The notes under the pieces: model-generated
Seen by the model: only the letters and a program-made list of their open reading frames with translations
What the model was told of the DNA's origin: nothing
The model's database searches: none
DNA from: Apteryx mantelli
Lineage: Eukaryota; Chordata; Aves; Apterygiformes; Apterygidae
Reading direction: 5' to 3'
Length of the DNA stretch: 64,000 bases
Assembly: GCF_036417845.1 (NCBI RefSeq)
Contig: NC_089981.1
Coordinates: 19,984,001 to 20,048,000, forward strand
Part shown: positions 34,786-47,460 of the stretch, piece after piece
How positions within the stretch are numbered: the first letter of the stretch is position 1
Layout of the letters: each line of letters starts with the position of its first letter
Made by a program: the position numbers and the translations under genes

Positions 34786-35420
34786 ATGGTAGAAAACTGC
34801 ACAGAAGCAATAGAGTTCATTCTTGAGGGGTTTTCAGACTGCCTGGAACTGCAGATTCCCCTTCTCTTGGTTTTCCTGGTGAGCTACGTCATCACATTAG
34901 TGGGGAATCTCAGGATGATCTTTCTAATTGGGGTTGACCCTCAACTTCACACCCCCACGTACTTCTTCCTCAGTCACCTGTCCCTTGTAGACCTCTGCTG
35001 CTCCTCCGTGGCCACCCCCCAGGTGCTGGCCAATTTCTTTGCTCAGCAGAAAGCCATTTCACTTCTGCAGTGAGCCACACACATGTGGTTCTTCAGCCTC
35101 TTTGTGCCTACCGAGTGTCACCTCCTGGCAGCAATGGCCTAGGACCACTATGTGGCCAATACGTGGCCATTTCCAAACCGCTGCTCTACGCTGTCATCAT
35201 GTACCCAAAATCTGTGCCCGGCTGATAGCTGGCCCTTACATGGTGGGGATCGTGAATGCCGTGACACATAGCAGCCTTGCTTCCAGCTACGCTTCTGCAA
35301 GCCCAGTGTGATCAATCACTTCTTCTGCGATATCCCCACAGTGATCCCCTGCTCCTCCTCACACACACGCACCAACAAGCTGGTGCTTTTCACCCTGTCC
35401 TTCGTACTTATGTACTGGCC
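34786..35420 (+). pseudogene. Olfactory receptor pseudogene, copy 1
   Basis: The ATG at 34786 opens [19 protein letters not shown] and lies 15 bases after an OR-type splice acceptor. The frame is open through TM1, [19 protein letters not shown] and TM2, then stops at TGA where C/Y is expected after KAISLLQ. Beyond it, the DRY region reads MA, TAG, DHYVA, and a ten-base near-tandem duplication (TATGTGGCCAATACGTGGCC) breaks frame. Later pieces (LLYAVIMYPKS, IAGPYMVGIVNAVTHSSL, INHFFCDIP) lie in other frames. TM6-TM7 are not recognisable. The TGA and the TAG in the DRY motif are shared with the copy at 49418, so they predate the duplication. It is a different OR lineage from the four - strand ORs and lies in the opposite orientation. 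Confidence 0.9.
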
Positions 35421-38400
35421 TATGTACTGGAGAAACCCACATGTCCCACAGACTCCCCCGGAAGAGTCGAAGCCCCTAGGATAGATGAGGCCTTTAGCAG
35501 CTATGTACAAAGACAAACGCAAAATTATTTCATATACGGTAAGGCAGAAAAGGGGGAGCACAGCCAGAGCTAGACACGAGCCTCTCCTCAACCAACCCAG
35601 GCTCCCACGATATCTAAAGGACTTCTCAAGTTTTTATTTGATTTTCTATGGAGTGAAAAACAGGCAAAGATGAAGCATCTGATTAGCAAATGCCAACAAA
35701 TGCATATGAACTGCACGTGTAGTGAGAACACTTCTTTAAGGAGACCAAATGAGAGGCCTTGTCTAGCAGCAGGCAGAGGGAAGAGTTGAAGCTTGACCCA
35801 CTGGAAGCCTCTCGGCTGGCCTGAACTCCAAGCTCTCATCACCTAGGCTACGCTACCCTAAATCTATTTCTGACACAAATGACACTGCTCTGCTTCCCAA
35901 AACAAGCAGCTCACTCTGGGGACCAGCCAGCCAGCCTTCCAGGAGTCATCAGCTTAACAAGCCCTTCTGGGCATTAGGAAGAAAGTCCCTAATGACCCTG
36001 AAACCTTCTTAGAGAGCTCACACTCACCTTACCTCATTCTTCCTAACAAGCCACTGCGGGACAACCTCAGAGAGACTATCAAGAAGGAAACTTTCTTCTT
36101 TGTTAATGGCAACGAGCACTTCTAAAGCTGTTTGGTTTGTCACAACTACCTCGGCCCTGAAGCCTGTGGTTAGGGAGCTTACGGGTCAGTACGTTGGCAT
36201 ATGCCTTGCCAGTCCTCCACTCCTTTGGTACGGAGGTTACCACCAGAGGTCCAAGTCCATGCAGCTTGCCAGCAGCAGCTGAGAAGGCAGCTTCCCCTGG
36301 CCACCAAGGGTTGGCAGAAGTCACTTAGCACCTTGCAGCAGGAGCTTGGGGCCTCACAGGGGCTGCAGCATGGAGAGCTAGAAAACTCAGCATGAAGGAG
36401 ACCCCCAACACACTAGAAGCAAGCATCAGGGGCCAGTAATAGGGCCCATCAGCAGCCCCAGGCACCACAAGTGAAGAAGCAGGTCCAGAGTCCATCCAGG
36501 GGCTCCCATCAGGAGCAAAAGGAGACCAGGCAGGTCCAGAGACCAGCCACAATGTATGTTCCAAGGGTACATCTAGGAGGAAAGCTACCTACAGCGCAGG
36601 TCTGAGGTCCATCCAAGAGACAAGAGAGGAGCCAGTCGCGCCTACCAAACATCTCAGAGAAGGGCTGAAACCCCTGAGCTGAGCTTAAAGGAGCTGCTAG
36701 TCCAAGTGAATTCAGCTATTCATGCAGGCCCACATCTTGGCAGCCTTCAGGGAGTCGCTAACCTCCCACCTCAGACTCAAAGGGGACATTAGCACCTGGT
36801 TTCTCTTAGAGAACTTCATGGCATTGCAGCGTCTGCTTGAGTCAGCAGACACCGTGCAGCCCCTTCAAGCTGGGTCATCAGGCCCTACCCAGATGGCAAG
36901 GCAGCACGTGTCCAGCTGAGGCACACGCTTGGTGCATGGGCAGCGCTGCCCGGGGCAGGTGACATTCCCCTGTCCGCAAGGCAGGGTCTGCCAGCAATGC
37001 CTCTGTCGGCCTCGGCAAGGATGCAGGTGAGCCCTCAAGCTCTGCCGGGGTAATGGGGACCAGTTCCCCCAGCAGCTGCATGCGGAGGGCCCGCCAGCAT
37101 TCAGGACACCCAGGCTGGCACCTGAGTCCAGAGTGATGCCTGCACCACCACAGCCAAGGGACGGAGAAAGAAAAGGGAAGCGGTGCAAGCCTTGCAGGGT
37201 GACAAACAACCGTCCCCTCGGTTTCTCTGCTTGACAATTTTAAAAAGCCTTGATTTCCTTGGTGGTGATTGAGGTCAGCACATGATTTCCAGCTCTGTGT
37301 TCTGTAGCAGGGGTGTATGGCTCATGCTCCAGGACCACTCTGCCATGTGATCCAGAGCTAACCAGCGTGGGCATGGGGAGAGTCAAGAAACACAGAGCAC
37401 AAGGCAGGGACCTGCACCCCAAGGGGCTCTCAAAGAAGCCACGCACAAGAAGGTGCTGGGCAGGAAGATGGCAAGTGAAATTCAGCATACCTATAGAGAA
37501 AGCAGTGCACCAGAGGAAATATAAAGAACATTAACTTCAGCTCAGAACCCCCAGTTTTGTACTCAGCCACAGTTTCATATTCCATGCTGAGCACAGGAAA
37601 TGGAAAGGTGCCTCTGGCCCTCAGTATAATCTAGAGAAGAAAACTTACTTTAAGGGAAGACTCAGAATATGAATTTGAAGGGCTCATTTAATGTGTTCTT
37701 TATACATACAGAAGAGTATAGTCAGTCCAAGGATATGAAGTTATACATTTAATATGCTGGAGGGTAGTGGTGGCCAACAAATCAGGTAGCGCAACACTTC
37801 ATGATTCAGCCTCAAACTGTTCAGATATAGAAATGTAACATAAGCTTGTTCATCATTCATTGAAGTCTACATTATATCACAGCTTTTAAATAGTCTTCAT
37901 TGAACACTGTACATTCAAACTCCCGTTCACTCAGCATAGGCATTCTGGAAACGTGGTGAGACTGCTTGACAAAAATGGAAAATAGAAACAAATAGTTTTG
38001 GCTAACAGAAAAAGGAGATGGTGCGAAGCAGCTGAAAAAGCTTTGGGGGGAATTTCAACGTTCCTATACTTTAAGAGGGCCTGTGAGAAGACATTTCACT
38101 CATAAAGCCTGTGTTCCTGGAGGACTCTCTTTTATTTTTTCCTGCTCTTATAATCTCCTCCAATTCATTTCACCATTTTCTTCTCTTACTGCCCCTCTAT
38201 CCTTTGGATTGACTATGTTACGCACTGTTCTCTGCTGTTGCCACACATGTGCATAGCTGCCAGCATGTGATGCCCTCTCCTCTCCCATCCTTGTTGTGAC
38301 CTCCTGGTGCTATACTAGAAACACTATCATTGCAGATTACTGGCGTAGTGGTCAGTGTAGGTGTTCACTAGCAAGGTCAAGGGGAATAAAAATCTTCCTG

Positions 38401-38450
38401 GGTCACTAGGATAATGAGTCTCTTCCTTTCAGCTCTGTCATTAAGAGCAG
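35421..38450. other. Duplicated spacer between OR pseudogene and CR1/OR2
   Basis: This is highly similar to 50046-54116, except that the sister copy has about 430 extra bases (roughly 51330-51755) and a solo LTR. It includes a diverged copy of the GC-rich repeat at about 36330-36690. No gene was recognised. Confidence 0.7.
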
Positions 38451-39436
38451 CACAAAGTTCAGCTGGAGGCCAGTCACTAGTGGTGTTCCCTGGGGTAGAC
38501 ACTGGGGCCAATACTGTTTGATGACTTCATTAGTGACCTGGATGATGGGACCAAAGTCGCTCTCAGCAAATCTGCAGATGGTGCAAAAGTGGGAGGAGTG
38601 GCTGATACAGCACAAGGTTGTGCTGTTATTCAGAGGGGTCTTGACAGGCTGGAGAAAGGGGTGGAGAGGAAGCTCATGAAGCTCAACAGAGGGAAGTTCA
38701 CAGTCCTGCCTCTGGGGAGGGATAGCCCCATGCACCAGGACACGCTGGGGGCTGACCTGCTGGAGAGCAGCTCTGCAGAGAAGGACCTGGGAGTCCTGGT
38801 GGACAACAAGTTGAGCATGAACCAGCAATGTGCTCTTGTGGCAAAGGCGGCCACCAGCCTCCCATCTGCCTCTGCATGAGGCAGAGCGTTGCCAGCAGGT
38901 TGAGGCAGGTGATCCTTCCCCTCCACTCAGCCCTGGTGAGGCCACACGTGGAGTGCTGTGTCCAGGCCTGGGCTCCACAGTACAAGGGAGACATGGAGCT
39001 CCTGGAGCGAGTCCAGCAAAGGGCTGTGAAGGTGATTAAGGGACTGGAGCATCTTTGCTGTGAGGAGAGGCTGAGAGAGCTGGGACTGTTCAGCTTTGAG
39101 AAGAGAAAGCTCAAGGGAGATCTTATCAATGTATAGAAATACCTGATGGGGGGAGGTAGGGAAGATGGAGCCAGACTCTTCTCAGTGGTGCGCAGTGAAA
39201 AGACAAAATGAAATACAGGCAATGCTATTTAAACATAAGAAAAAAGTGTTGATGGTGAGGGTGGTCAAACACTGGAACAGGGTGCCCAGAGAGGTTGTGG
39301 AGTCTGCATCCTTGCAGCTATTCAAAGCCCGACTGCACACAGTCCTGAGCAACCCACTGTAGCTGATCCTGCTCTAAGCAGAGGGCTTGGACTAGACAGC
39401 TGCAGAGGTCCCTTCCAACCTTAACCCTTCTGTAAT
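38451..39436 (+). mobile_element. CR1 LINE, sense, 3' end of the reverse-transcriptase ORF
   Basis: Sense-strand CR1 encodes C-terminal reverse-transcriptase words ([56 protein letters not shown]). It ends with the CR1 tail CTTCCAACCTTAACCCTTCTG. It is 5'-truncated and broken by frame changes. Its sister is at 54117. This copy has TCTGCCTCTGC in place of a shorter word in the sister at about 38870. Confidence 0.93.
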
Positions 39437-39744
39437 TTTGTGTGCAGATCCACAGCATCACCATCTCCAGCTCATAAACTCACCTTTTGCCATTTTGCAC
39501 AGTGGCAGTATAACTGTGACAGTATGGGGGATAGAGTAACTGGAGAAGAAGCTTGTTCTTCAGACAAGAAAGATGTAGCTGTGTCAGTGGGCACAATCAG
39601 TCTGAGAGATGGCTAATTAATGTTCTAGTCCTAATCTATGAGGTTTCAAACAGTTTTGGAAGCAGCAATCTCAGAAACCTGCGTGAAACATTCTCTTTCA
39701 AGAGAAGAAAAACAAAGGAAAACCATATAAAATGAGAATGCCTT

Positions 39745-40680
39745 TCAGAAGTACATTTTCCTGCTGATAATATTGACTGTGGCATGCTTCACCTCCTTGT
39801 TCCTCAGACTGTAAATCAAGGGGTTCAGCATGGGGACTATAATGTTATAAAAGATGGATGCAATTTTCCTTCTCTCCATTGAGTTCATTGAACTGGGTTG
39901 CATGTAATTGAAAGCAGCAGACACGTAGAAGATGGTGATGGCTGCTAGGTGGGAGGCACAGGTGGAGCAGGCTTTGCGCCTGCCTTCAGCAGAGCGCATC
40001 CTCACGATGGTCACCGCAATACGGGTGTAGGAGGTGATGATGAGCAGGTTGGTGGTGGTCAGGTTGAATCCCACAAACACAAACATCACAACCTCGTTGA
40101 GCCATGTGTCAGTGGAGGAGAGAACAAGCAATGGGGGCCCATCACAGTAGAAGTTATTGATGACGTGAGGGCCACAGAAGGAGAGCTGGAGCAAGCCGCT
40201 CGTGTGTATGGTGGCATTCAGCAGCCCAGCGAGGTAGCACCCAGCAACCAGGCCCGTGCAGAGTCCAGGAGACATGACGACCCCGTAGAGCAGGGGGCTG
40301 CAGATGGCCACGTAGCGGTCATACGCCATGGCAGCCAGAAGGTAGATCTCAGCTGTGGCAAAAACACCATAGAAGTATAACTGCATGAGGCAGCCAGCAA
40401 AAGAAATGGCTCTGTGTTTTTCTGAAAGGTCCAACAGCATTTTGGGGCTGATAGTGCAGGAATAGCAAATGTCTAAGAAGGACAAGTTACTGAGGAAAAA
40501 GTACATGGGGGTGTGGAGTTGGGGGCTGACCCTGACCAGCACGATGATGCCGAGGTTTCCCACTAGGGTCAGCGTGTAGGTGCCCAGGAAGAGGGCGAAG
40601 AGGACAGGCTTCAGGTGTGGGTGATCTGTGAGTCCTGCGAGGGTGAAGTGGGTCACCCTGGTGCAGTTCTCATCCACCAT
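39745..40680 (-). CDS. Olfactory receptor OR2, intact, C-terminal type II
   Basis: A 311-residue OR starts at ATG 40680 (MVDENCTRV) behind a CTCTCTGCAG acceptor at 40699-40700. All OR hallmarks are present: N5 sequon, LHTPMYFFLSNLS, MAYDRYVAICSPLLY, KACSTCASHL and NPLIYSLRNKEVK. Up to about residue 245 it is almost the same as OR1, OR3 and OR4. It carries ATAEIYLL in extracellular loop 1/TM3, as OR4 does. The end differs: YVSAAFNYMQPSSMNSME to SRKMYF, shared with OR3 only. Its 5' flank is block Q and its 3' flank is a CR1-bearing spacer. The role is odorant detection at the cilia of olfactory neurons (family knowledge). Confidence 0.94.
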   Translation of the reverse strand: MVDENCTRVTHFTLAGLTDHPHLKPVLFALFLGTYTLTLVGNLGIIVLVRVSPQLHTPMYFFLSNLSFLDICYSCTISPKMLLDLSEKHRAISFAGCLMQLYFYGVFATAEIYLLAAMAYDRYVAICSPLLYGVVMSPGLCTGLVAGCYLAGLLNATIHTSGLLQLSFCGPHVINNFYCDGPPLLVLSSTDTWLNEVVMFVFVGFNLTTTNLLIITSYTRIAVTIVRMRSAEGRRKACSTCASHLAAITIFYVSAAFNYMQPSSMNSMERRKIASIFYNIIVPMLNPLIYSLRNKEVKHATVNIISRKMYF

Positions 40681-42360
40681 TGGTACTGTCCTTAATCGCT
40701 GCAGAGAGACCTAGAAGGAAGAGGGTGAAAACAATGCTGGATGCAATTTCCACTTCATAAATATCAATGTGAAAAGATGACACTGCCTTTGAGGTTAAAT
40801 GGAAAAGGAAAAAAGTAAAAGAATTGCTGATTATTCTCTTGCAGTGACAGTAACCTCTTTGGAAGAAAAAACTCAGCAGTTCTTAGAAAGTCTTTTCCAT
40901 AAGCATCCAACAAAGAAAGCAGGGTGTCACAACCTGTTCTGTGACCCCTGATTCCCTTCCAGGCACAAATCCAGTATCTACATGCAGATTTTGGGGGGCT
41001 CATGAGATGTTTCATAAATATAATGATGACAGCTGCGGACCATGCACCCTTCTTCATGTTTTCCTGTATTTTGATGCAGCAGCTACAGTGCCTAAGCAGA
41101 TCCCTCTCAAGGCTCCAGTTAAAACAAGGTCCTATCACAAAGCGGAAGGGCATCTTGGAACTTAAAGTTCTGGGGAAAGGTGGCTGTGCTTTCAGGGTGG
41201 AAACTGGCCTCTCTTTATCTCTCTACAGACTAGGCAGAGTCTTTCCTTCTGCTCTTGTTTCCTTCATTAGAAGTGAGATTCATGTCTCTTTGGACTACCA
41301 CACTACAGGCAAGCTACAGCCAAAGTGGCCCTCTGGCTTTCCTGGCAGTGTAGAGGATTGGCTCTTCTGACCTATCATGAACTATTTCTCTTAGATTAAG
41401 AAGCCTTCTCCTCTGAGGGTAGCTTGACTATGGGAGAGGTTTAAATGAAATGCTCAGGCTTTGAGGCTTGCTCTGTAGATGTTGAAAAGGAGCCCAAGAC
41501 CAGCTGCCTCCCTGCACGCCATCGTGCACGCCAAACAACTCCCTCAGCTAGACGCTTTCACTTTTAACCTTTTGACGCAAGACCTTTTGACAAAGGTTGC
41601 CAAGGCGGGTAAATCTTAAGGCAAATCTCCCCTTAATCATTTCCTTTCCAGTTCAGGGGTTTGGTCTCTTTTGCACAGCTGATGTGAAAGTGCTCAAGCA
41701 GACATCTAAAATATCTGTTGCTACATTAGAAGTCCAGCACCAACTGTCATTAAATAATATAGATGGGATGAAACATATCTAACTAGAAACTTCTGTGCTC
41801 AGTCAAGTGAGACTACTCTCAGCTTAATTACAGAAGGGCATACTACTTCTCTAGTAGCAGTAGTACCCTTCAAATGCCCTTTCAGAGTACTAAGGCATGC
41901 CTTAAGCTGTCATTTTCACAGGCTTTAGGAAGGATTTTCCAATGCGTAACAGAATGCCTACATGTTCCTCCAACGCAGGGCATGATACAATGCTTGCCTT
42001 ACACTTCCACTAACCTCTTCATTGCAAAGCTCTCCCCTTACCTGAGGAGGTGCTTGCTAAAATAAATTGGAGTCGGGCACTTCTGCAGGGCAATTCATCC
42101 CCTCCAAAGAAAGCTCTTAGCCATTTGGGGTAAATCATCACCTGTAGCTGCTCACTTCCTGCCTTTAAAGGGAAAGTAGACACCCGTGTAGAGCTAAACT
42201 TACAAAGGTTGGATGCCCAAGAGTCAGTGAAGATTCCGCACAGGACAGAGACCTGCACATAGGGCAAAGAAGGAGTGATCTAGGATATCACTGAGTGCAT
42301 ATAACCATTGAAACAAGAGTGCTGCTGAAGAATACCTAGTGAGAACGGGTGGCCTTCATC
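40681..42360. repeat. Segmental duplication block Q, copy 2 (OR2 5' flank)
   Basis: This is almost identical to 61604-63286 and closer to it than to 26921-28397. For example, one 61-codon frame is identical in copies 2 and 3 but differs at a few residues in copy 1. It holds the presumed OR2 5'-UTR intron and promoter. No other gene is seen. Confidence 0.85.
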
Positions 42361-42875
42361 ACAGAATCACAGACTGGTGGAGGTTGGAGGGGACCTCTGG
42401 AGATCATCTAGTCCAACGCCCCTGCTCAAGCATGGTCACCTAGAGCACGTTGCACAGGATCGCGTCCAGGCGGCTTTTGAATATCTCCAGAGAAGGAGAC
42501 TCCACAACCTCTCTGGGCAACCTGTTCCAGTGCTCTGTCACCCTCACAGTGAAGAAGTTTTTTCTCACGGTCAGATGGAACTTCCTGTGTTTCAGTTTGT
42601 GCCCGTTGCCTCTTGTCCTGTCGCTGGGCACCACTGAAAACAGTCTGGCCCCATCGTCTTGACACCCTCCCTTAAGATATTTGTATACCTTGATAAGATC
42701 CCCTCTCAGTCTTCTCTTCTCCAGGCTGAGCAGGCCCAGCTCTCGCAGCCTTTTCTCCTAAGAGAGAAGCTCCAGTCCCCCCCTAATGATCTTCATAGCC
42801 CTTTGCTGGACTCTCTCTGATACTTCCATGTCTCTCTTCTACTAAGGAGCCCAGAAATGGACACAGTACTCCAGA
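42361..42875 (-). mobile_element. CR1 fragment with 3' terminus
   Basis: Antisense CR1 starts at its 3' end (ACAGAATCACAGACTGG, GGTTGGAGGGGACCTCTGG) and runs to ACACAGTACTCCAGAAG. Sisters lie at 28398 and 63287. Confidence 0.93.
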
Positions 42876-44669
42876 AGTTATACCACGTGAGCCTCAAGTG
42901 AAGGTCCTGAAAAAGATAAGGACAACTTAATTTGGGGGGGGGGGGGGGGAGGAAACAGGAGGATGGAGCAGCCATGAGTGACAGAAAGCTACATTCTCTT
43001 TTGCACCTTCCTGCTGGGGTCCAGGATTGTCTGCACTGCCTACAGGAGCACTGGTCATGGCCAGCTACCTGCAGCAGAGCTGCCGGCAAAGCCCCGTTTC
43101 ACCATGCATCCCGGGGCTCTGGAGCCCAGCCAACTATCCCCTGGGTGTCAGCAACATCCTGAGGAGGCCAAGGCAGAAGCTTTTCCTGGGCAGATGTGCT
43201 CATTCCTTGCCTGACACAGCTACCTGCCCAAGCAAGTGGGGAGTATGGGCTCAAACTCTCCTTCTAGCAAGTTCCTCTGCTGTTCCTCCCAAGCCCATCT
43301 GGACTTGTTTCCATAATGCAGGAACAATACAGATGTGAGGCGAGCTTGGACCTGACAACAGCCTGGGACCCACTCTTGAAACACCACCAGGACCCAGCAG
43401 AGCTGTGTCCAAGTGTGCCCTGGATGTCGGTGTGCTCTCTGCTTCCCGGTACTTTGTCCCCTGGACTCCGGGTAGCACTGGTGGGGAAGATGCTCTTCTA
43501 CAGACATGTCATCCCGTGGTGAAAAGTAAGTGTAACCAACCCAGGGATGGTTGTGTGTTTGGGTGAGGCAAGGGGGACCTGCTAGGTTTGGGGTATCCTG
43601 TCTCATCGGTCCCCCAAATCCCTTCTTGCACATTACAGTAGGCGTGCTTGTTCTCTCATTCATTTGTGCATCTCTCCTCCTGCAGCTCCTGGTGGGATGC
43701 AGTGAAGTATACCTGAGGAGTATGTTTGCATACTGTGCCTTTTGTCAGTACATACTCTGTTTTTGAGATCCCCATGATTAAGGGAATGGTGCTCAGGGGC
43801 AGGCATTGACACCTGAACAGGCATTTCCAACAATTATGATCCAAAATCACCCCACCCACAGGACCTCATCCTCTTAACATACATTAGTCTTCCACAGTTT
43901 TCAGCAGAACCTGAAATCTCCAACTGTCGTGCCTCTTACCTGGATACAGACAAACTGTAATGATTCAGACAAACTTTCAAAAGTGAATAATAATGGTGAG
44001 GTATTTGGCCAGCGTTCGTTTTGAAAGCGTGCCACAGGCAAGACAAGCTGACAAAAAAAATTTTCCTACCTTACATTGGCGTTCCTGCAGTTCTTCACAG
44101 TTCTCCTCCATCCCAGTGAAACTACAGGCAGGTAGGATCATCAGCCAGGTGCTGAGAGAGGATTTTGTCCAGGCACAAAGTTATCCAGTTCTTCTCAGAG
44201 ACATATGAGGACACTCAACACATCACCATCCAGCATCTCTTTGTCTCGGAAATTCACTCACGTTTGCTCCGTTCAGTGGTCTCCCCGAGCTATTGGCAGA
44301 CCCCCACTCAGTGAGGACTGAGCGGAAGTCCAAATATAGGCTCTGTCGGTCTCTGTGAAACCAGAATGATGTCCCACTCATCCCATACTCATGGGATAAG
44401 TTATCAGAGGTTCTCCAGGGCACCTGGTAAACAGAGCGAGCTTCCCCTGAGGACCTGGGCTTGCATCATGCAGAGATTTCTCTCTGCAGCTAATGTTTTG
44501 GCAAATCCCCCAAACATATCAGAAATAATGCCTGCAGACGATAAGTCATTATACTGATGCACTTAACTTTGCAGGGAAGAACTAAACACGAGACAATGCA
44601 TTTCTGTGGAAGGATGTAAATCAGAAGAACAACTTCTTCCTGTGTTTCTGGAGAAACACATACAAGTAA
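42876..44669. repeat. Segmental duplication block R, copy 2
   Basis: This matches 28816-30842. A poly-G run at about 42932-42950 is longer than in copy 1. About 230 bases are missing at 44053, where a short A run (GACAAAAAAAATTTTCC) marks the junction. No gene was recognised. Confidence 0.85.
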
Positions 44670-46171
44670 CTTCTTACTGCTGGCTCAATTGAAGGAAATC
44701 TGTTCGTCTCTGTCATGGCCAGTCACGTTAAATTTACTTTTATTTGTGTAATATTTTTGCTTGAATTGAACATGCATCTGTTAAAGCACAGCAAAATACA
44801 GAAATCAGTCTGCTACCATTCTCCCTTCTCCAGTTTGAAGACAACTTGCAGTTTCATATTGCCCTTTCTCATACGATTGTGCGGAGGGTTTTTCCTCGGG
44901 TGGGGTGCCATATCAGCTTCTTTACTTAGTCTTTTCAAGGACTCAGGCTAGCTTTGGACACCTCTGCAGGACATATCACTCATCAGAAGCACCTGTTTCT
45001 CACTGTACAGGATTAAGGACACCTGGACAACAAGGCCAGACCTACAGAAACAACTTTTCAACACCTGCAGTTAGGCGGGTGAATCCCAACCAGGACACTC
45101 TTTTACCAAGTCTCTGAGTTCACACTCAGTGAGTTTACATCTGTTGTTACTAAGTCTTTCTTTCTGGGATTTACCTCCAACTCTGGAGGTAACACCTACC
45201 TCTGGGCTAGTTTACCTGAGCTTCTCTCTGCTCACAAATGCATTCATTTCTAAGAGGATCAAGCTTGGCTTCCCCCACAGCACCTCACGCTCCACAGTTT
45301 GTCCAGTTCTGATAGTCCAACCTGTGGAGAACATAGAGGGCAAAATGGAGATATGTGTTCTCTCCAGAAGCAGTGTGCCCCAGCCCAGCTCAGGGGCTAA
45401 GGACTCCCTTAATGCACCATGACCAGTGGAGCACCTCTGGCCATGGGAGCCACCTGATCACTGCTCCGGGGCCCGGGGGCAGCCCCACACCAGAGCCCTA
45501 TCGGAGCTGGAGAACCGGGTGCCAAGCACACAGCCCTTCATCTCCTCTGGGGCTGCTCCCCACAAGATGCTCTTGGCCATGGGAGACCACTTTCATCCTC
45601 CAAGCAGATCGCTGCCTTCTGCAACCTTTCTTCTGATGGATGCCAATGCAGGGCTGGCTGTACAGCCCTGCCAGCGTCACAAGTGGCATTTCAGCTAGTG
45701 CTTTTCTTCTGCAGCATTCCTTCCTTCCTTCCTTCCTTCCTTCCTTTTCTGAGTGCCTGTGGCCTCAGTGTGGGAAGCAGGGCAGATATGTAACCCTCAG
45801 CTCAGCTGAGGAGGACTCTCAGGCAGTATGCTTTGGCTCCCTGGTGGCAGTGATACACTTGCAGGTGGGAATGGACAGTGGCTGCAAACAGCTGGGGAAA
45901 GGATGCATATGAGTTGCCTGAGAGCACCTGTGAAAGAAAAGCCTTGTCCAACCTAAAACATGCCATGTGCCACCATTAAGACATGTTCAGGAGCTGCTCT
46001 GCTGCACTCATGCCACTAGAGAGCAGTGGTGGTACTTTAAGGATGCTTGGAAAATCCCAGGACGTCTCATTCAACATGTTGGCTAGTTTAGCATTACTGT
46101 CTCCCCATCACACACTATCCATGGAGCCTGCACAAAGGTCCTGGCTCTTCAGCCCCTTCGTAGGTGATCAC
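44670..46171. repeat. Segmental duplication block A, copy 3
   Basis: This is collinear with 1-1497 and includes the 690-base part that copy 2 lacks. A TTCC microsatellite lies near 45718-45745. No gene was recognised. Confidence 0.88.
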
Positions 46172-47065
46172 TGAATCAGACTAATCACGGACTCGGGTGG
46201 GAAGGGACCTCAGGAGGCCTCTAGTCCAACCTCCTCCTTAATGCAGGTTCAACACTGAATTCATGTCACATTGCACAGGGCCTTCTCCAGTCAAGGCTTG
46301 AAAAATCTCCAAGGATGGAGGCTGCACAGCCTTGCTGGACCCTCTTCCAGTGCCCGACTGTCCTCTGGGGGGAAAACGGTCTTCTATCCAATCATACCTC
46401 CCCATTTCGGTTTATGACCACTGTCCCTCATCTCTCTGCTGTGCGCCTCAGCAGAGTCTGGCTTTGGCTTCTTGATAACCTGCATGTAGGCACTGTGAGG
46501 CTGCTCTTAGGTCCTCCCAAGGCCTTCTGGTCTCCAGGCTAGTGTAAGTACTTTTCCCTCAGCTTCTTCTCACAGGTGGCCCCCAACTGTCTTGGTGTCC
46601 CTGCTAGACTTGCTCGGGTTTGTTGACAACGTTCTTGCTGTGGGAGGCCAAACCTGGAGGGGGTACCCAAACATGGCCTAAGAAGTGCCAAGTAAAGGGG
46701 GATAAGCACAGCCCTCCACATCCTGGCTGTGCTCCTGTGCACGTGGCCCAGGATGCTCTAGGCTCCACTCGCTGCCAGGGCACACTGCTGGCTCAGGCTT
46801 GCCTGCCAGGACTGCAGGTCTCCCAGCAGAGATGCTCCCCAGCGCACACCAGTCTGTCACAGGCACAGCACTTATCATTTGTCCCCGCTGAAGTTCATGA
46901 GGTTCCTGGCGGCCCATTCCCCCAGCCTGCCCAGGTCCCTCTGCACAGCCACCCTGCCCACAAGCATATCAGCTGGTCCAGCCCCACAGTTTGGCATCAC
47001 CCACACACTTGACGAGGGTGCACTCCATCTCCTCCATGCATTAACAAAAACCTAAAACAGGACAG
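46172..47065 (-). mobile_element. CR1 LINE fragment, longest of the block-A copies
   Basis: This is the same antisense CR1 as 1498-2245 and 31653-32458. It extends through CTTGACGAGGGTGCACTCC and the CR1 word CATTAACAAAAACCTAAAAC. It shows the uninterrupted arrangement. Confidence 0.87.
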
Positions 47066-47460
47066 CTCCAGGACAAAGCTTCAGGAAGCAGCGAGGGCCA
47101 GCTGGGACCTCAGCACAGGCAGGACCCTCCCCATGGGGACACAGACCCACAGGCACAGACCCAGCAGGCAGAGCCTGGGGCTGGCAACAGGCTCCCTTGA
47201 CAGCCCCAGGCACGGCAAGCAAGGAGCCAGGTCTGGGGCCCATCCAGAGGCGACCTATGGTGCAGGTCTGAGGTCCACCCAGGAGGCAGAGACCAGGCTG
47301 GAGACAAGCACACCTACAGCATAGCTCAGGAAGAGGCTGAAGGCCCTGGGCTGAGCTTAAACAGGGCTCCTGGGCCATGGGCAGGGTGGTGTGAGTGGGG
47401 CTCCAGGTGAGGCTCCTCAGGGCTATTATGCCCCCTTGCTGCCCTCAGGGCACTAAAATG
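47066..47460. repeat. GC-rich interspersed repeat, copy 2
   Basis: This is a near-identical sister of 32459-32860 with AGGTCTGAGGTCCACCCAGG words and the TGAGCTTAAA motif. The family is unknown. Confidence 0.55.

Noticed and set aside
36865-37237. Cysteine-rich - strand frames repeated at 51918-52399
   Set aside because: Cysteines are not kept between the two copies and the frames change length. This is probably chance in duplicated DNA.
38589-39222. Open frames of about 100-195 codons on both strands near 38.6-39.2 kb and 54.1-54.9 kb
   Set aside because: They are parts of CR1 LINE sequence, sense or antisense, not host genes.
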